A stretch of DNA of 64,000 nucleotides. Origin: Casuarina equisetifolia (lineage: Eukaryota > Streptophyta > Magnoliopsida > Fagales > Casuarinaceae). The translations under genes were made by a program, and so were the position numbers. This document shows, one piece after another, positions 11,706 through 22,839 of the stretch (position 1 is the first letter of the stretch; every line of letters starts with the position of its first letter). The stretch covers positions 30,097,580-30,161,579 of the forward strand of contig CM052355.1 of assembly GCA_028551475.1 (NCBI GenBank), written 5' to 3'. A model generated the notes under the pieces. The model saw only the letters and a list, made by a program, of their open reading frames with translations. It ran no database searches and was not told the DNA's origin.

Positions 11706-12885
11706 GAGTAGTCATCATAGTAGTGATTGTACTTTTCTTTAGGATATCTAGATTTTATATTTAAATGTGTTGGACCACTAGGAAGTTGTTGTAAGTTACT
11801 GGTAGTAGCTACTAAAGATGGTCAAAATTGCTGCCAAGAAGAAATGAGACTAAAGTTAATGTAGAGAAGATGCATGCCTAGAGTTAGATATTATTTAGTT
11901 GTAAATAAATTCATTATCAGGTAGGAAAAGAAAGTTATAGTTAATTATAGTTGGAATACTTTTTATGGTGGATTTGTGTTTAAATTGTAAGTTTAGTTTT
12001 TGGATATGTATGATATACGTCTTTGAGCTTTAAGTTTTGGTGTTCTATTTTCTCTCTATGGCTGTCCAAGGAGCTTAATCTAGGCACGGAAGGGTAATTT
12101 TCAAAAGGGGTTAGTTATGGAAGAGTGTGCAGAAGTGGGAAAGTGGGGGAAAAAAAAGAAGAAGGGATAGTGTTGGGGGTAGTTTTGTTAAATATGTGTT
12201 GTACTTGCTAACAAACCTACCAAAAAGCCGATAAGAATAGTACAATGAAAGACAAAAACAAAATAAGATCCCTCTTTGTAAAGTTTATCAAAAGTCCCTA
12301 TTTATCATTGCTAATAAAACACACTCAAACAAATTATGAAAATGCACAAAGAAGACTGAAATAGGAATGATCAAGACTTGGGGACTTATGGAGGCCTTTT
12401 TCACTTGTGATAGTCTGGAGTACTCAAGGCCCCTTTTCGTAAAGTTTTGGTTCTTTCTCTTGGTAGCCTCCTTCCACCAATTAGATTGTCCACTCATCAA
12501 TCAAACAATTGTTGTTGCTTCAACTTTCCTTATATAAAGCCACCCTAACCTTCTTAATTTTCAAATTTTCTCTTTTGGTGCCACATTTTCTAATTAAAGA
12601 TGTTAAGTATGTCCCTCTCTCTCTCCCACCTCCTTTTGCTTCATACCTCTCCACTGGTCCGCAAGTCCATGCTTTTGTCCATCTAGCTCACCTCATGTTG
12701 GTTAGCAAGTCCCATTAAGTGCCTTGCTGAGGGTAAGTCACCTAACTTGTCACCCATTTCTAAAGAATTACCACTTGTTGCTTCCATAGAGTGGTAAGAA
12801 GGCATTGAAAGCAAAATGGAGCAGTTATGGAATCAGTTTGTCTTCTCTATCTATAAAGAGACTAAAAGACTAAGATCCTATGTAG

Positions 12886-13400
12886 AACCTCTAGATGAAG
12901 GATTGGCTTCAGTACATCTGTTGGTACTAGAGTGTTACCAGATGTTTCCTTAAGTGACTTTTTTTTTTGCATAAGTTTATGATAAATTATGGAGGATCAT
13001 ATGTGAATCGAGTGAGCTCATTCGCTTTGGTCTTCTTGCAAGAATCGTTAGTCACCAAACACTCGCTAATGAATACCGCATCTTCCCAGTTTTAAAGAGT
13101 TGTCTTCACAGGGCCTTAATGATCCTAATGGTAATGTCCAAAGCATGACAGACTAGGTAAAATTTAGGAGCTTGCTCTGAAGATGGGTCATAGGTTTGTG
13201 AACTGAATGTCTCACTTGGTGATTCCAAACGCATTTGAGTCCCTTTTCCATAGCCACTCAACGAGATTAGAAATGCCAAGGTCAAATGGGACATGGAACA
13301 ATACTTGAATTTTTAATGATATATTATATTTTCCTCCATTGAGAACAAACTTGTTTTCTTTCAGTCACCTTGCAGCTAACCATCTTCGTGTCATCTTTTC
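12886..13400. other. foreign insert of about 515 bp within module B, gene-fragment-like
   Basis: The module text stops after CCTATGTAG (12885) and resumes at TTGAGGAAGTC (13401), where other copies have only a few bases. The insert matches no array module. It has a coding look in places: on the minus strand an open frame 13106-13294 with SSQTYDPSSEQAPKFYLVCH, and on the plus strand stretches such as FIRFGLLARIVSHQTLANEY. It also has pyrimidine tracts followed by AG. I do not recognise the gene and see no target duplication. Confidence 0.55.
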
Positions 13401-13700
13401 TTGAGGAAGTCTTGGCAATCTTGGAGTTGTTTACCAAGGAAATTCACTCACTTAATGTACTATATGCCAAGGAAGTCCTAACAATCTTGGTAATATATGC
13501 CAAGGAAATCTGCACACTCGATGCATTGTATGCCAAGGAAGTCCTAATAATCTTGGTACTATATGCTAAGGAAATCATCATACTCTTGGTTCAGTTAGCC
13601 AAGGACATTAAAAGAGTTTTGTTAGTGTTAATTTGGGTAGTCATTGCAATAGTGATTGTAGTCTTTCATGGGATGTCTAAATTTTATGTTTAGGTATGTT
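13401..13700 (+). repeat. array module B: subrepeats plus hydrophobic tail, open frame
   Basis: The open frame runs on to 13693 with units EVLAILELFTKEI, LYAKEVLTILV, IYAKEICTLDA, LYAKEVLIILV, then LAKDIKRVLLVLI and a run VVIAIVIVVF that would make a membrane segment, ending GMSKFYV. This is one of the longest preserved frames of the module. Confidence 0.85.
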
Positions 13701-14734
13701 GGACCACTAAGAAGTTGTTGTGAACTACTAGTAGTAGTTGCTAAAAAAGACCGAAGTTGCTACTAAGAAAGAGTGAGACTAAAGTTACTGCAAAGAAGAT
13801 GTGTACCTAGAGTTAGGTATTATTTAGTTGTAAATAAATTCATTATCGGGCAAGAAAAGAAAGTTGTAGTTAATTGCAGTTGGAATACTTTTCATGGTAG
13901 ATTTGTGCTTAAATTATATGTTTAGTTTTTGGATATAAATGATATATGTCGTTAAGCTTTAAGTGTTCATGTTCTATTTTCTCCCTATGGCTATCCAAGG
14001 AGCTTAATTTAGGTGTGGAAAGGCGATTTTCAAAGGGGGATAGTTATGGAAAGGTGCGGGGAAGTGAGAAAATGGGGAAGAAAGGAAGAAAAAGGGGTAG
14101 TGTTTAGGGTAGTTTTGTCAAATACACGTTTTACTTGTTAACAAACCTACCAAAAAGCCTATAAGAATAGTACAATGAGAGACAAAAACAAAATAAGATC
14201 CCTCTTTGTATAGTTTATCAAAGGTCCCCATTTATTATAAACCATAAAATACACTAAAAAAAACTATGAAAGCACAAAAAGAAGATTGAAATAGGAATGA
14301 CTAAGACTGGTGAACTTATGGAGGCCATTTTCACTTGTGACAATCTAGAGTTCTTCAAGGCCCTTATTTGTAAAATTTTGGTTCTTTCTCTTAACAACCT
14401 CCCTTCAACAATTAGATTATCTATCCATTATTTGATGTTTCTACTTTCCTTATACATAGCCACCCTACCCTTAGTTTCCACATTTTTAGATTAAAGATGC
14501 CAAGCATGTCCTTTTCTCTCTCCCATGTTCCTCTACTTCATACCTTTTTGTCGATCCACCACTCCATGCTTTCATCCATCCGCCTCACCTCCTGTTGGTT
14601 ACCAGATCCTATTAAGTGCCTTATTAAAGGTAGGTCACCTAACCTATAACCCATTTCTAAAAAATAATCACCCATTTCTAAAGAACTATTACTTGTTACT
14701 TTCATAGAGTGGTAGGAAGGCATTGATGACAAAA

Positions 14735-14930
14735 GGGAGCAGCTCCAGAAGCAGTTTGTCTTCTCTATCGATAAGGAGATCGAAAGACTGGTGTCTTATG
14801 TAGTTAAGGAAGTCTTGGCAGTCTTAGAACTATTTTTTGAGGAAACCCACCCACTTGGTGTATTGTATGCCAAAGAAGTCCTAGCAATCTTGGTACTATA
14901 TGTCAAGGAAATTTGCACACTCAATTTTCA
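14735..14930 (+). repeat. array module B, cut and joined to module A
   Basis: Subrepeats run to GCACACTCAA at about 14927 and then switch directly into the middle of module A (TTTTCACATTTTTTC). Everything between is missing, so this is an internal deletion or unequal-exchange joint. Confidence 0.75.
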
Positions 14931-15174
14931 CATTTTTTCTTTTGGTGCCATATTTTCTAATTAGATATGTCAAGCATTTCCCTTTCTCTTTCCCACCTCC
15001 CTTTACTTCATACCTCATTATCAATCCACCAATCCATGCTTCTATCCATCTACCTTACCTTTTGTCAGTTAGCAGGTCCTATTAGGTGCCCTGCAGAGGG
15101 TAAGTCGCCTAACCTGTCACCCATTTCTAAATAACTATCACCCAATGCTTCAATAAAGTAGTAAGAAGGCATTG

Positions 15175-15485
15175 ACGGCAAAAAGGAACAATTACGAGAG
15201 TAATTTGTCTTCTTTATCAATAAAGAGACCAAAAGACTAATATCCTATGTAGTTAAGAAAGTCTTGGTACTATTTGCCAAGGAAATTCGCTCACTTAGTG
15301 TATTGTATGTCAACAAAGTCCTAATAGTTTTGGTACTGTATGCTAAGAAAATCTACACACTCAATGCACTGTATGCCTAAGAAGTCATGGTAGTCTTGAT
15401 ATTTTATGCCTAGGAAATCCTCGCACTCTTAGTTCAGTTAGCCAATGACATTAAAAGAGTTTTAGTATTGTTAATCTCAATAGTT
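15175..15485 (+). repeat. array module B, frame broken
   Basis: The full set of subrepeats is present but stops interrupt the frame (TAAGAAGTC near 15377, TAGGAAATC near 15411). Further on, at about 15610-15690, the tail carries a triplicated short segment TGCCAAGAAGAAATGAGACT. Confidence 0.75.
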
Positions 15486-16554
15486 ATCACAATAATAATT
15501 GTAGTATTTCTTGGGATGTTCAGATTTTATTTTTAAGTGTATTGCACCACTAGGAAGTTGTTGTGAGCTACTGATAATTGCTACTAAAGAAAGCCGAAGT
15601 TGTTGCCAAGAAAGAATGAGACTAAAGTTACTGCCAAGAAGAAATGAGACTAAAGTTGCTGCCAAGAAGAAATGAGACTAGAGTTGCTGCCAAGAAGATG
15701 CATGTTTAGAGTTAGGTAATATTTAGCTATAAATCAATTCATTATTAGGTAGGAAAAGAAAGTTGTAATTATTTACCATTGGAATACTTTTTATGGTGGA
15801 TTTATGCTTATATTATGGGTTTAGTTTTTGGATATATATGATATATGCTTTTGAACTATAAGTTTTTTATGCTCCACTTTCTCTCTATGGTTGTGAAAAA
15901 AGCTTAATTTGGGTTTGAAAGGAATTTTTCAAAGGGGTTGGTTATGGAAGGTGCGAGGAAGTGGGAAAGTAGGAAAGAAAAAAAGGTAGTGTTAGGGGTA
16001 ACTTTGTTAAATATGCATTATACTTGCTAACAAACCTGTAAAAAGCCTATATGAATAGTATGGTCAGAGACAAAAACAAAATAAGGTCCTACAAAGTAAA
16101 ATTTATCAAAGGTCCCTATTTTTCATTGCCCTTAAAACACACTCAAACAAATTATATAAGTACACAAAAAATACCAAAATAGGAATGACCAAGACTGGTT
16201 AACTTAAGGAGCCTTTTTCACTTATGATAATTTGGAGTTCTTTAACACCCCTATTTGTAAGGTTTTGGTTCTTTCTCTTGGCAACCCTCCTTTGTTCATA
16301 TAAAGTTAGCCTACCCTTCTCTGTTTTTGCATTTTTTCTTTTAGTTTTGCATTTTCTGATTAGAGATGCTAAGCATGTCCCTTTTTCTCTCCCTCTACTT
16401 CATAACTTTTTGTTGATCCACCAATCCATGCTTCTGTCCATTCACCTCACCTCCCATCCAATAACAAGTCCCATTAGGTACCTTGCTAAGGGTAGGTCAA
16501 CTAACCTATCACCCATTTCTAAAGAACTATCACACGTTGCTTCCATAAAGTAGT

Positions 16555-17050
16555 AGAAAGGCATTGATGGCAAAGGGGAACTACTGTGGAAGTAGTTTGT
16601 CTTTGTCTATCAATAAGGAGATTAAAAGACTAATATCCTATATAGTTAAGGAAGTCTTGGCAATCTTGGTATTTTTTACCAAGGAAATCCACTCACTTGG
16701 TGTATTATATGCCAAAGAAGTCTTGACAATCTTGGTACTGTATGCTAAGGAAATCTATACACTTGGTATACTATATTGCAAGGAAGTCCTAGCAATCTTG
16801 GTATTGTATTCCAAGGAAATCCTCGCACTTTTGGTTTAGTTAGCCAAGAACATTGAGGAAGTTTTGGTAGTGTTAATCTTGATATTCATCATAGTACTGA
16901 TTATTGTCTTTCTTGGGATGTCCAAATTTTATGTTTGGGTGTGTTGGACCACTAAAAGTTGGTGTGAACTACTAGTAGTTGCTACTAAAGAAGGCTGGAG
17001 GTGGAATACTTTTTGTGGTGGATTTGTGCTTAAATTGTGGGTTTAGTTTT
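16555..17050 (+). repeat. array module B and tail, longest open stretch
   Basis: AAGG/AAAG anchors lie at 16681, 16714, 16747, 16780 and 16813, exactly 33 bp apart five times. The frame is open 16564-16839, meets one stop (TAG, 16837-16839), and the same frame is open again to 17046. The read-through would carry a lead with KEIKRLISYIVKEV, five 11-residue repeats, a hydrophobic run (LIFIIVLIIVFLG) and a Trp/Cys-containing end (VWVCWTTKSW). This is the best template for a consensus of the ancestral product. Confidence 0.8.
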
Positions 17051-17796
17051 TGGATATATATGATATATGTTTTTAAACTTTAAGTTTTTGTGTTTTATTT
17101 TCTCTTTATGGTCATCAAAGGAGCTTAATCTAGGTGTAAAAGGGTGTTTTTCAAGGGGGTTTGGTTATGGAAGGGTGCAAGGAAGTGGGAAAGCAAGGAA
17201 GAAGGGAAGAAAGGAAGAAGAAGGGTTAGTGTTAGGGTTAGTTTTGTTAAATACATATTATACTTGCTAACAAACTTGTTAAAAACCTTGTAAGATTAGT
17301 ATGGTGAGAGACAAAAACAAAAAAAAGTCCCTCTTTGTAAAGTTTATCAAAGGTTCTCGTTTATCATTGCCCCTAAAATACACTCAAACAAACTATAAAA
17401 ATGCACAAAAAAGATTAAAAGAGGAATGGCAAGGACTTGTGGACTTAGGGAAGCCCTTTTCACTTATGAAAGTCTAAAGTTCTTAAAGTCCCCTCTTTGT
17501 AAAGTTTTAGTTCTTTCTCTCGGTAACCCCCTTTGTTAATGCTTATACTTTCCTTGTATAAAGCCACCCTACCCTTCTTAGTTTCTGTAGTTTTTCTTTT
17601 GCTAACACATTTCTAATTACTGATGGCGAGCATGTCCCTTTCTCTCTCCCACCTCCCTCTACTTCATATCTCTCTGCCAGTCCATGCTTCTGTCCATTCA
17701 ACTCACCTCCCATCTGTTAGTAAGTCCCATTATGTTCCTTGTTGATGATAGGTCACCTGACCTATCACCCATTTCTAAAGAATTGTCACCTATTGC

Positions 17797-19070
17797 TGTT
17801 CGGTGAATTTTAAATGCAAGTGAACATGTCGAACAAGTAATATAATGATAAGAAAAGTATCATCCCACAGAGATTGGTGATTACTATGCTAACTAATTAC
17901 TAACGGTGAACAACTCTTAGAATTTATCTAACAAATCCAAATTGATAGAGAATAAACTAATCAACTAAATTTAATAAAACTAAATACACAAAATATGTTA
18001 GAGTGTCCGATTTCACCATAACTATGAGGTACTAATGTAGATTATGTATGCTTGCAAGAGAGATAATATCTATGTGATGGCGGAACTTCCTAATTTATTT
18101 ACTATCCTATGTCTAGGTATAGCAAACCTACTTAGTTCATTAATTCACTATATTTCTATATGTGAATTAAAACAAACCAAATGCATTAGGATCTATGAAC
18201 ATTCCCAGTTTACAATAAATCTTTCAATTATCTTATCACCAAAAGCAACACAAACAACATGGTATATGTCTATCCATATTTAATTCATGGTTATATATTA
18301 TAAGAAGCAATTGCATATTATTACCTCTCAGTCTCAAACATGCACATCAAATCATTCAAGTGGTGGCCAATCACTTAAAAGCATTAAGCATAATAATATA
18401 TAACTCACATAAATAAAATATCTTGCAAAACATAATAATCATAAGATTCATACCATCATAATTATGTTACATCGTAGCTCTAACAAAAATAAACTAAAGC
18501 ATAAAGAAATAATGAGGAAGAATAATAATAGGGAATAAAGAAGGCATTTTGAATCCAAGAACAAGAAGTCTGTCACCCTTTTTGTCTTCTCTTCAAGAAA
18601 ATCTTGAATTCTTGGCCTCTTTCTTGAGTTGTGCTTAATTTCCTCCTCCCTCTTTCTTTTGCCTCTTCTCTTCTTTTAAATAGGGTTTAGGTTTAGACCT
18701 ACTCTTATCCTAGTAGAATTGGGTCTTAAAGATCTATAACAATTGGGTTTTGAACTCCTAATTTAATTAGGCATTGAACTCCTAATATGATTAGGTTTTC
18801 TAATTATTTAAAAAACCCAATAACAATAAAATCTAATAACAATCATTCAAAGCCCAAGCCCATCTTGACTCTCTTGATTTTGATATTACGATTTTGCCAC
18901 ACAATAAGCATCAGGCTCTCCATGTTCATCTCTTTTCTCCTTGCCTTCTTGTACTACATAAACAAGATAAATTTAAGTAAATAAAGAGGAGTTCAAATGT
19001 TTTCTCACAGTTATTAAAGTTATTTATTGCCTAAAATAGGTAAAATAACTCTATAAAAATAGAGTTATCA
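17797..19070 (-). mobile_element. solo LTR, 1274 bp, gypsy-like, inside the array
   Basis: Array text is interrupted between TCACCTATTGC and ATTGCTTTCATAG. The insert starts TGTTCGG and ends TTATCA, so it has TG..CA ends. It is flanked by a perfect 5-bp duplication ATTGC at 17792-17796 and 19071-19075. It has no open frames or internal element sequence. Read on the minus strand it starts TGATAACTCTATTTTTATAG, an inverted-repeat start (perfect 10-bp stem at 19045-19068). The minus orientation and gypsy affinity are inferred from overall look and length. Confidence 0.9.
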
Positions 19071-20114
19071 ATTGCTTTCATAGAATGGTAGGAAGGCATT
19101 GATGGCAAAGGAGAGTAGTTTGTCTTGTCTATCAATAAAGAGATTGAAAGACTGATAATTGCTACTAAAGAAGTGGACGTTGGGAAGTTAGGTGTGAGCT
19201 ATTGGTAGTTGTTATTAAAAAAGGCCGGAGTTGTTACCAAGAAGGAATGAAACCAGAGTTGTTGCCAAAAAGATGCGTGCTTAGAGTTAGGTATTATTTA
19301 GTTGTAAATAAATTCATTATCATGTAGGAGAAGAAAGTTGTAGTTAACAATAGTTAGAATACTTTTTGTGGTGGATTTATGCTTAAATTATGGGTTTAGT
19401 GCTTGGGTATATATGATATATTTTTTTGGGCTTTAACTTTTTTATGTTCTAATTTCTCTTTGTGGTCATTGAAGGAGCTTAATCTAGGTGTGGAAGGTTT
19501 TTTTTTCAAGGGGGTTTGGTTATGGAAGGGTGTAGGGTGTAAGGAAATGGGAAAGTGGGAAAGTGGGAAAGTGGGAAAGTGGGAAGAATGGAAGAAAAAA
19601 AGGCAGTGTTAGGGGTAGTTTTGTTAAATACGCATTGTAATTGCTAACAAACTTGCCAAAAAGCCTATAAGAATAGTATGGTGAAAGACAAAAACAAAAA
19701 ATGGTCCCTTCTTGTAAATTTTATCAAAGGTTCCCGTTTATCGTTGCCTATAAAACAAACTCAAACAAACTATTTAAGGGCACAAAGAAGAGCAAAACAA
19801 AAATGACCAAGACTGGTGAACTTAGGGAGGCCTCTTTCACTTGTGACAAACTAAAGTTCTTTAAGGTCCTACATTTTCTAATTAAAGATATTAAGCATGT
19901 CTTTTTTTCTCTCCCACCTCCCTCTACTTTATACCTTTCCCTCAATCTACCAATCTATGCTTCCATCCACTCACCTCACCTCTTATCTATTAGTAGGTCC
20001 CATTAGGTGCCTTATTAATAGTAGGTCACCTGACCTATCACCCATTTCTAAAGAACTATCACTCATTTGTAGAGAACTATCACTTGTTACTTCCATAAAG
20101 TGGTAAGAAGACAT

Positions 20115-20470
20115 TGATGGCAAATGGGTGTAGCTATGGAAGCAATTTGACTTCTATATCAATAAGGAGACCAAAAGACTAATATGTTATGTAGTTAAGG
20201 AAGTCTTGATGCTATTTTCCAAGGAAATCCGCTTACTTAGTGTATTGTATGCCAAGAAAGTCCTAACAATTTTGGTATTGTATGCTAAGGAAATCTGCTC
20301 ATTCGGTACACCATTTGCTAAGGATGTCCTAGCAGTCTTGGTATTGTATGCAAAGGAAATGTTCAAACTCTCAATTGAGTTAGCTAAGGACATTAAGGAA
20401 GTTTTGGTAATGTTAATCTAGGTAGTTATCGTAGTAGTGATTGTAGTCTTTCTTGGGATGTCTAGATTTT
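20115..20470 (+). repeat. array module B, last copy, open frame
   Basis: The open frame 20206-20421 keeps LYAKKVLTILV, LYAKEICSFGT, PFAKDVLAVLV, LYAKEMFKLSI and LAKDIKEVLVML. Both strands are open here: the minus frame reads AYNTKTARTSLA-type 11-residue units. Confidence 0.8.
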
Positions 20471-20990
20471 ATGTTTGGGTGTGTTGGACCATTGGGAAAT
20501 TGGTGTAAGTTGCTGGTAGTTGCTACTAAAGAAAGCTAGAGTTGTTGACAAGAAGGAATGAGACCAAAGTTCCTACATAGAAGATGCATACCTAAAGTTA
20601 GGTATTATTTAATTGTAAATAAATTTATTAATAGGTAGGAAAATGAAGTTGTAGTTAACTACAAATGGAATACTTTTTATGGTGGATTTGTGCCTAAATT
20701 GTGGGTATTGTGGATATATATGATATATGTTTTTAAGCTTTAAGTTTTTTGTGTTCTATTTCTCTCTGCAACCATCCATGGAGCTTAATTTAGGTATGAA
20801 AAGGCAGTTTTCAAGAGAAGCTAGTTATGGAAAGGTGTAAAGAAGTGGGAAAATGGGGAAGAAAGGAAGAAGAAAAGGTAATGTTAGGGGTAGTTTTGTC
20901 AAATAAGCATTGTATTTGTGAACAAACCTACCAAAAAGCCTATAAAAATATAACAATGAAGGACAACAACAAAAGTGAACAGTATTGTCA

Positions 20991-21537
20991 AAGCGTGTGA
21001 GTGGAACCATTAGAGGATGTAGAGAAATTTCAAGAGTAAAAGAATAAATAAAATAATACTACTAATATTCATCAAGAGTACAAAATGTAAGCTATGATAA
21101 ACTGTTGGATTAAAATAACAAAGTTCTCTAATGTTGACCTAAAAAACATGTATTAGAGTGCGATCATTCAACCGGAGCTGATGTTCCAAGCATTGGATCC
21201 TTATCTTCACAACTAACTACAACATGTAAATACCTTATTGTCGTGTTCATCCATTCTACTTAGAGGAGGGGCATGAGCAACTTTATATTCATACATAATC
21301 CAATTAGATTACTCACCATCTTGGTATTTTCCCACGTAAAACACCAATACCTTCTCAAACCTAATGATCATTCTATTAGATTGGATAGGTTTGTATGCTC
21401 CATAAGCACTATAGTATTCATTTGCTCTATCTTATTGGTAATTGTCTTCAAGAAAGAATGTTGCATTTAGAATATGTTGAAAAAAAGCATAAAGAACAAG
21501 GATAAGAAGGAAAATTTTGATAAATATTAGCAAGAAC
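20991..21537. other. spacer after the array
   Basis: The first 40 bases continue text shared with 22950-23000. The rest is AT-rich without a recognisable gene. Confidence 0.4.
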
Positions 21538-21690
21538 CTACATGAAACTCCAGGCTGTTGTTGCATACATTTAGGTCCATGATCTTGTTAACTTGAAGGG
21601 TCATGTTCTCAACCTTGTGTTGCAAGTAATTATGAAGAAGCTCTTGGTTAGTGGGGCAAAACTTATACCCCATCAGGAGAATTTAGAAGA
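21538..21690 (-). pseudogene. NAC-domain transcription factor relic (subdomain A)
   Basis: On the minus strand a short frame reads MGYKFCPTNQELLHNYLQHK followed by VENMTLQVNKIMDLNV. This matches the start of the NAC DNA-binding domain, where families show (P)GYRF.PT.EEL...YL..KV...LP...I.D.... A one-base shift sits just before GYKF: the neighbouring frame gives SPDG, so the ancestral SPDG-YKF join is broken. A GTAGGT donor-like site follows at the 3' end. The rest of the NAC domain is not found nearby. The upstream minus-strand text, to about 21830, is partly open (MNNATSNVLHEPKVSNGS) and may be the N-terminal extension. Confidence 0.6.
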
Positions 21691-22839
21691 ACTTAGCCCT
21701 TTCGTATGACTCAGAAGCATCATTTACATTATAATCAGTGGCTATAGAGTCTGTATTAGCCACAAGCATTGATAAGGAACCATTGCTTACCTTTGGCTCA
21801 TGCAGGACATTGGATGTGGCGTTGTTCATTGTGAAACCTAGGTCAATCAACCTCCTCTCATCCCTTATAAGTTGATTCTCTCCTAGGTGTTGACAAGATA
21901 AGGATGTGGTTCTGGATTATTTCGAGATGGATGGTTAAGATAGCCATGCCACCACCTTGGCCATGGTTATAAGAAGGCCAGCAGTCTAACAAGAAGCCAT
22001 TGGTGTATCTCCAAAAATGCTTGTTTTGATCCTTTGCGTGAAAGCAAAGGTCTGATTTTATAGAGAGTATTAAACATGGACAAAGAAAGATATGTGAATA
22101 GAAGGTATGTGATAGCCAAACCATGCAAGAGTTAACAATGGCTTTTACCAAACCATTCTTCATTCTCGTTAAATTCTTCCATCTTAAACCACATTTTGTG
22201 ACAATGCTTTGAGAGAAGCTTCTAAGTACTACTTAATAGGGAGAGTTCTAAACGCTATTAAAGTGTATGGATTGTGTTAAGTCTCTCTTAATCAACAAAA
22301 ATATGTATGACAAGTGTCAATGCATTAAAAGCCTATGTAGAACAAAACGGTGTTAGGTTTCACTTCCTTGGGCATAAACACAAGATGTGTTGCTCCATCA
22401 TCATTGACTTAACTAATTGGGTTGAGACCATTTACTCATGGGCTTAACATCACCAATTCATGTTGATGTTACTAGGAAAGAGATTCCAACTTCCAAAATA
22501 GCACTTTTGCGGCTTCCACACTATATCTTTCTTTACATGCTCGGTCAATGTTTTGCTTGGAAATTCTTATTTTACCAAATGCACCCATTTTGATCTAATA
22601 GTTCCTAAGAAGATGAAAAGAAATTTCCTTAAATCAGCCATATCACCCTTACTACCCAATCTAATGTTATACATTTTTCAACCTACCCTTAATAGCTTTA
22701 CTCGTAGGAGAAGGCAACCTAACTTAAATCACTATCACTTTTAGCTTCAACAATTAAAGAAGAACCACCCCAATTACTTCCCTTATAAGAAAAAAACCTG
22801 AATACACATATTTCACCTTTATGTTGTTGGGTATTAATA
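21691..22839. other. flank of the NAC relic, no gene recognised
   Basis: Mixed sequence 5' of the NAC relic on its strand. Frames such as 21858-22163 (-) carry no recognisable motif. Confidence 0.35.

Larger units (their letters stand above)
5525..20990 (+). repeat. complex tandem array, unit about 1.9 kb with nested partial units
   Basis: The same ordered modules recur. Module A starts at CCATCCATCAATCAAAC, has TATATAAAG about 40 bases on and ends near TTAGGTGCC. Copies begin near 6188, 6830, 7464, 8874 (cut short), 9071, 9704 (cut short), 9932, 11095, 12489, 14420, 16281 and 17530; half copies lie at 14930 and 19868. Module B carries 33-bp subrepeats. Module C holds a block near TTGGAATACTTTTTATGG (8370, 11960, 13890, 15790, 17000, 19360, 20680). 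Module D begins GTTATGGAA (6450, 7090, 8521, 9330, 12115, 14046, 15944, 17166, 19519, 20826). D-to-D spacing is 1931 and 1898 bp in the best units. At 6.2-7.7 kb only A and D repeat, every 640 bp. Copies diverge considerably by eye. No transposase, LTR pair or rRNA homology is visible. Confidence 0.9.

Noticed and set aside
5525-20990. Array as ribosomal intergenic spacer
   Set aside because: No 18S, 5.8S, 25S or 5S sequence is visible in or beside it.
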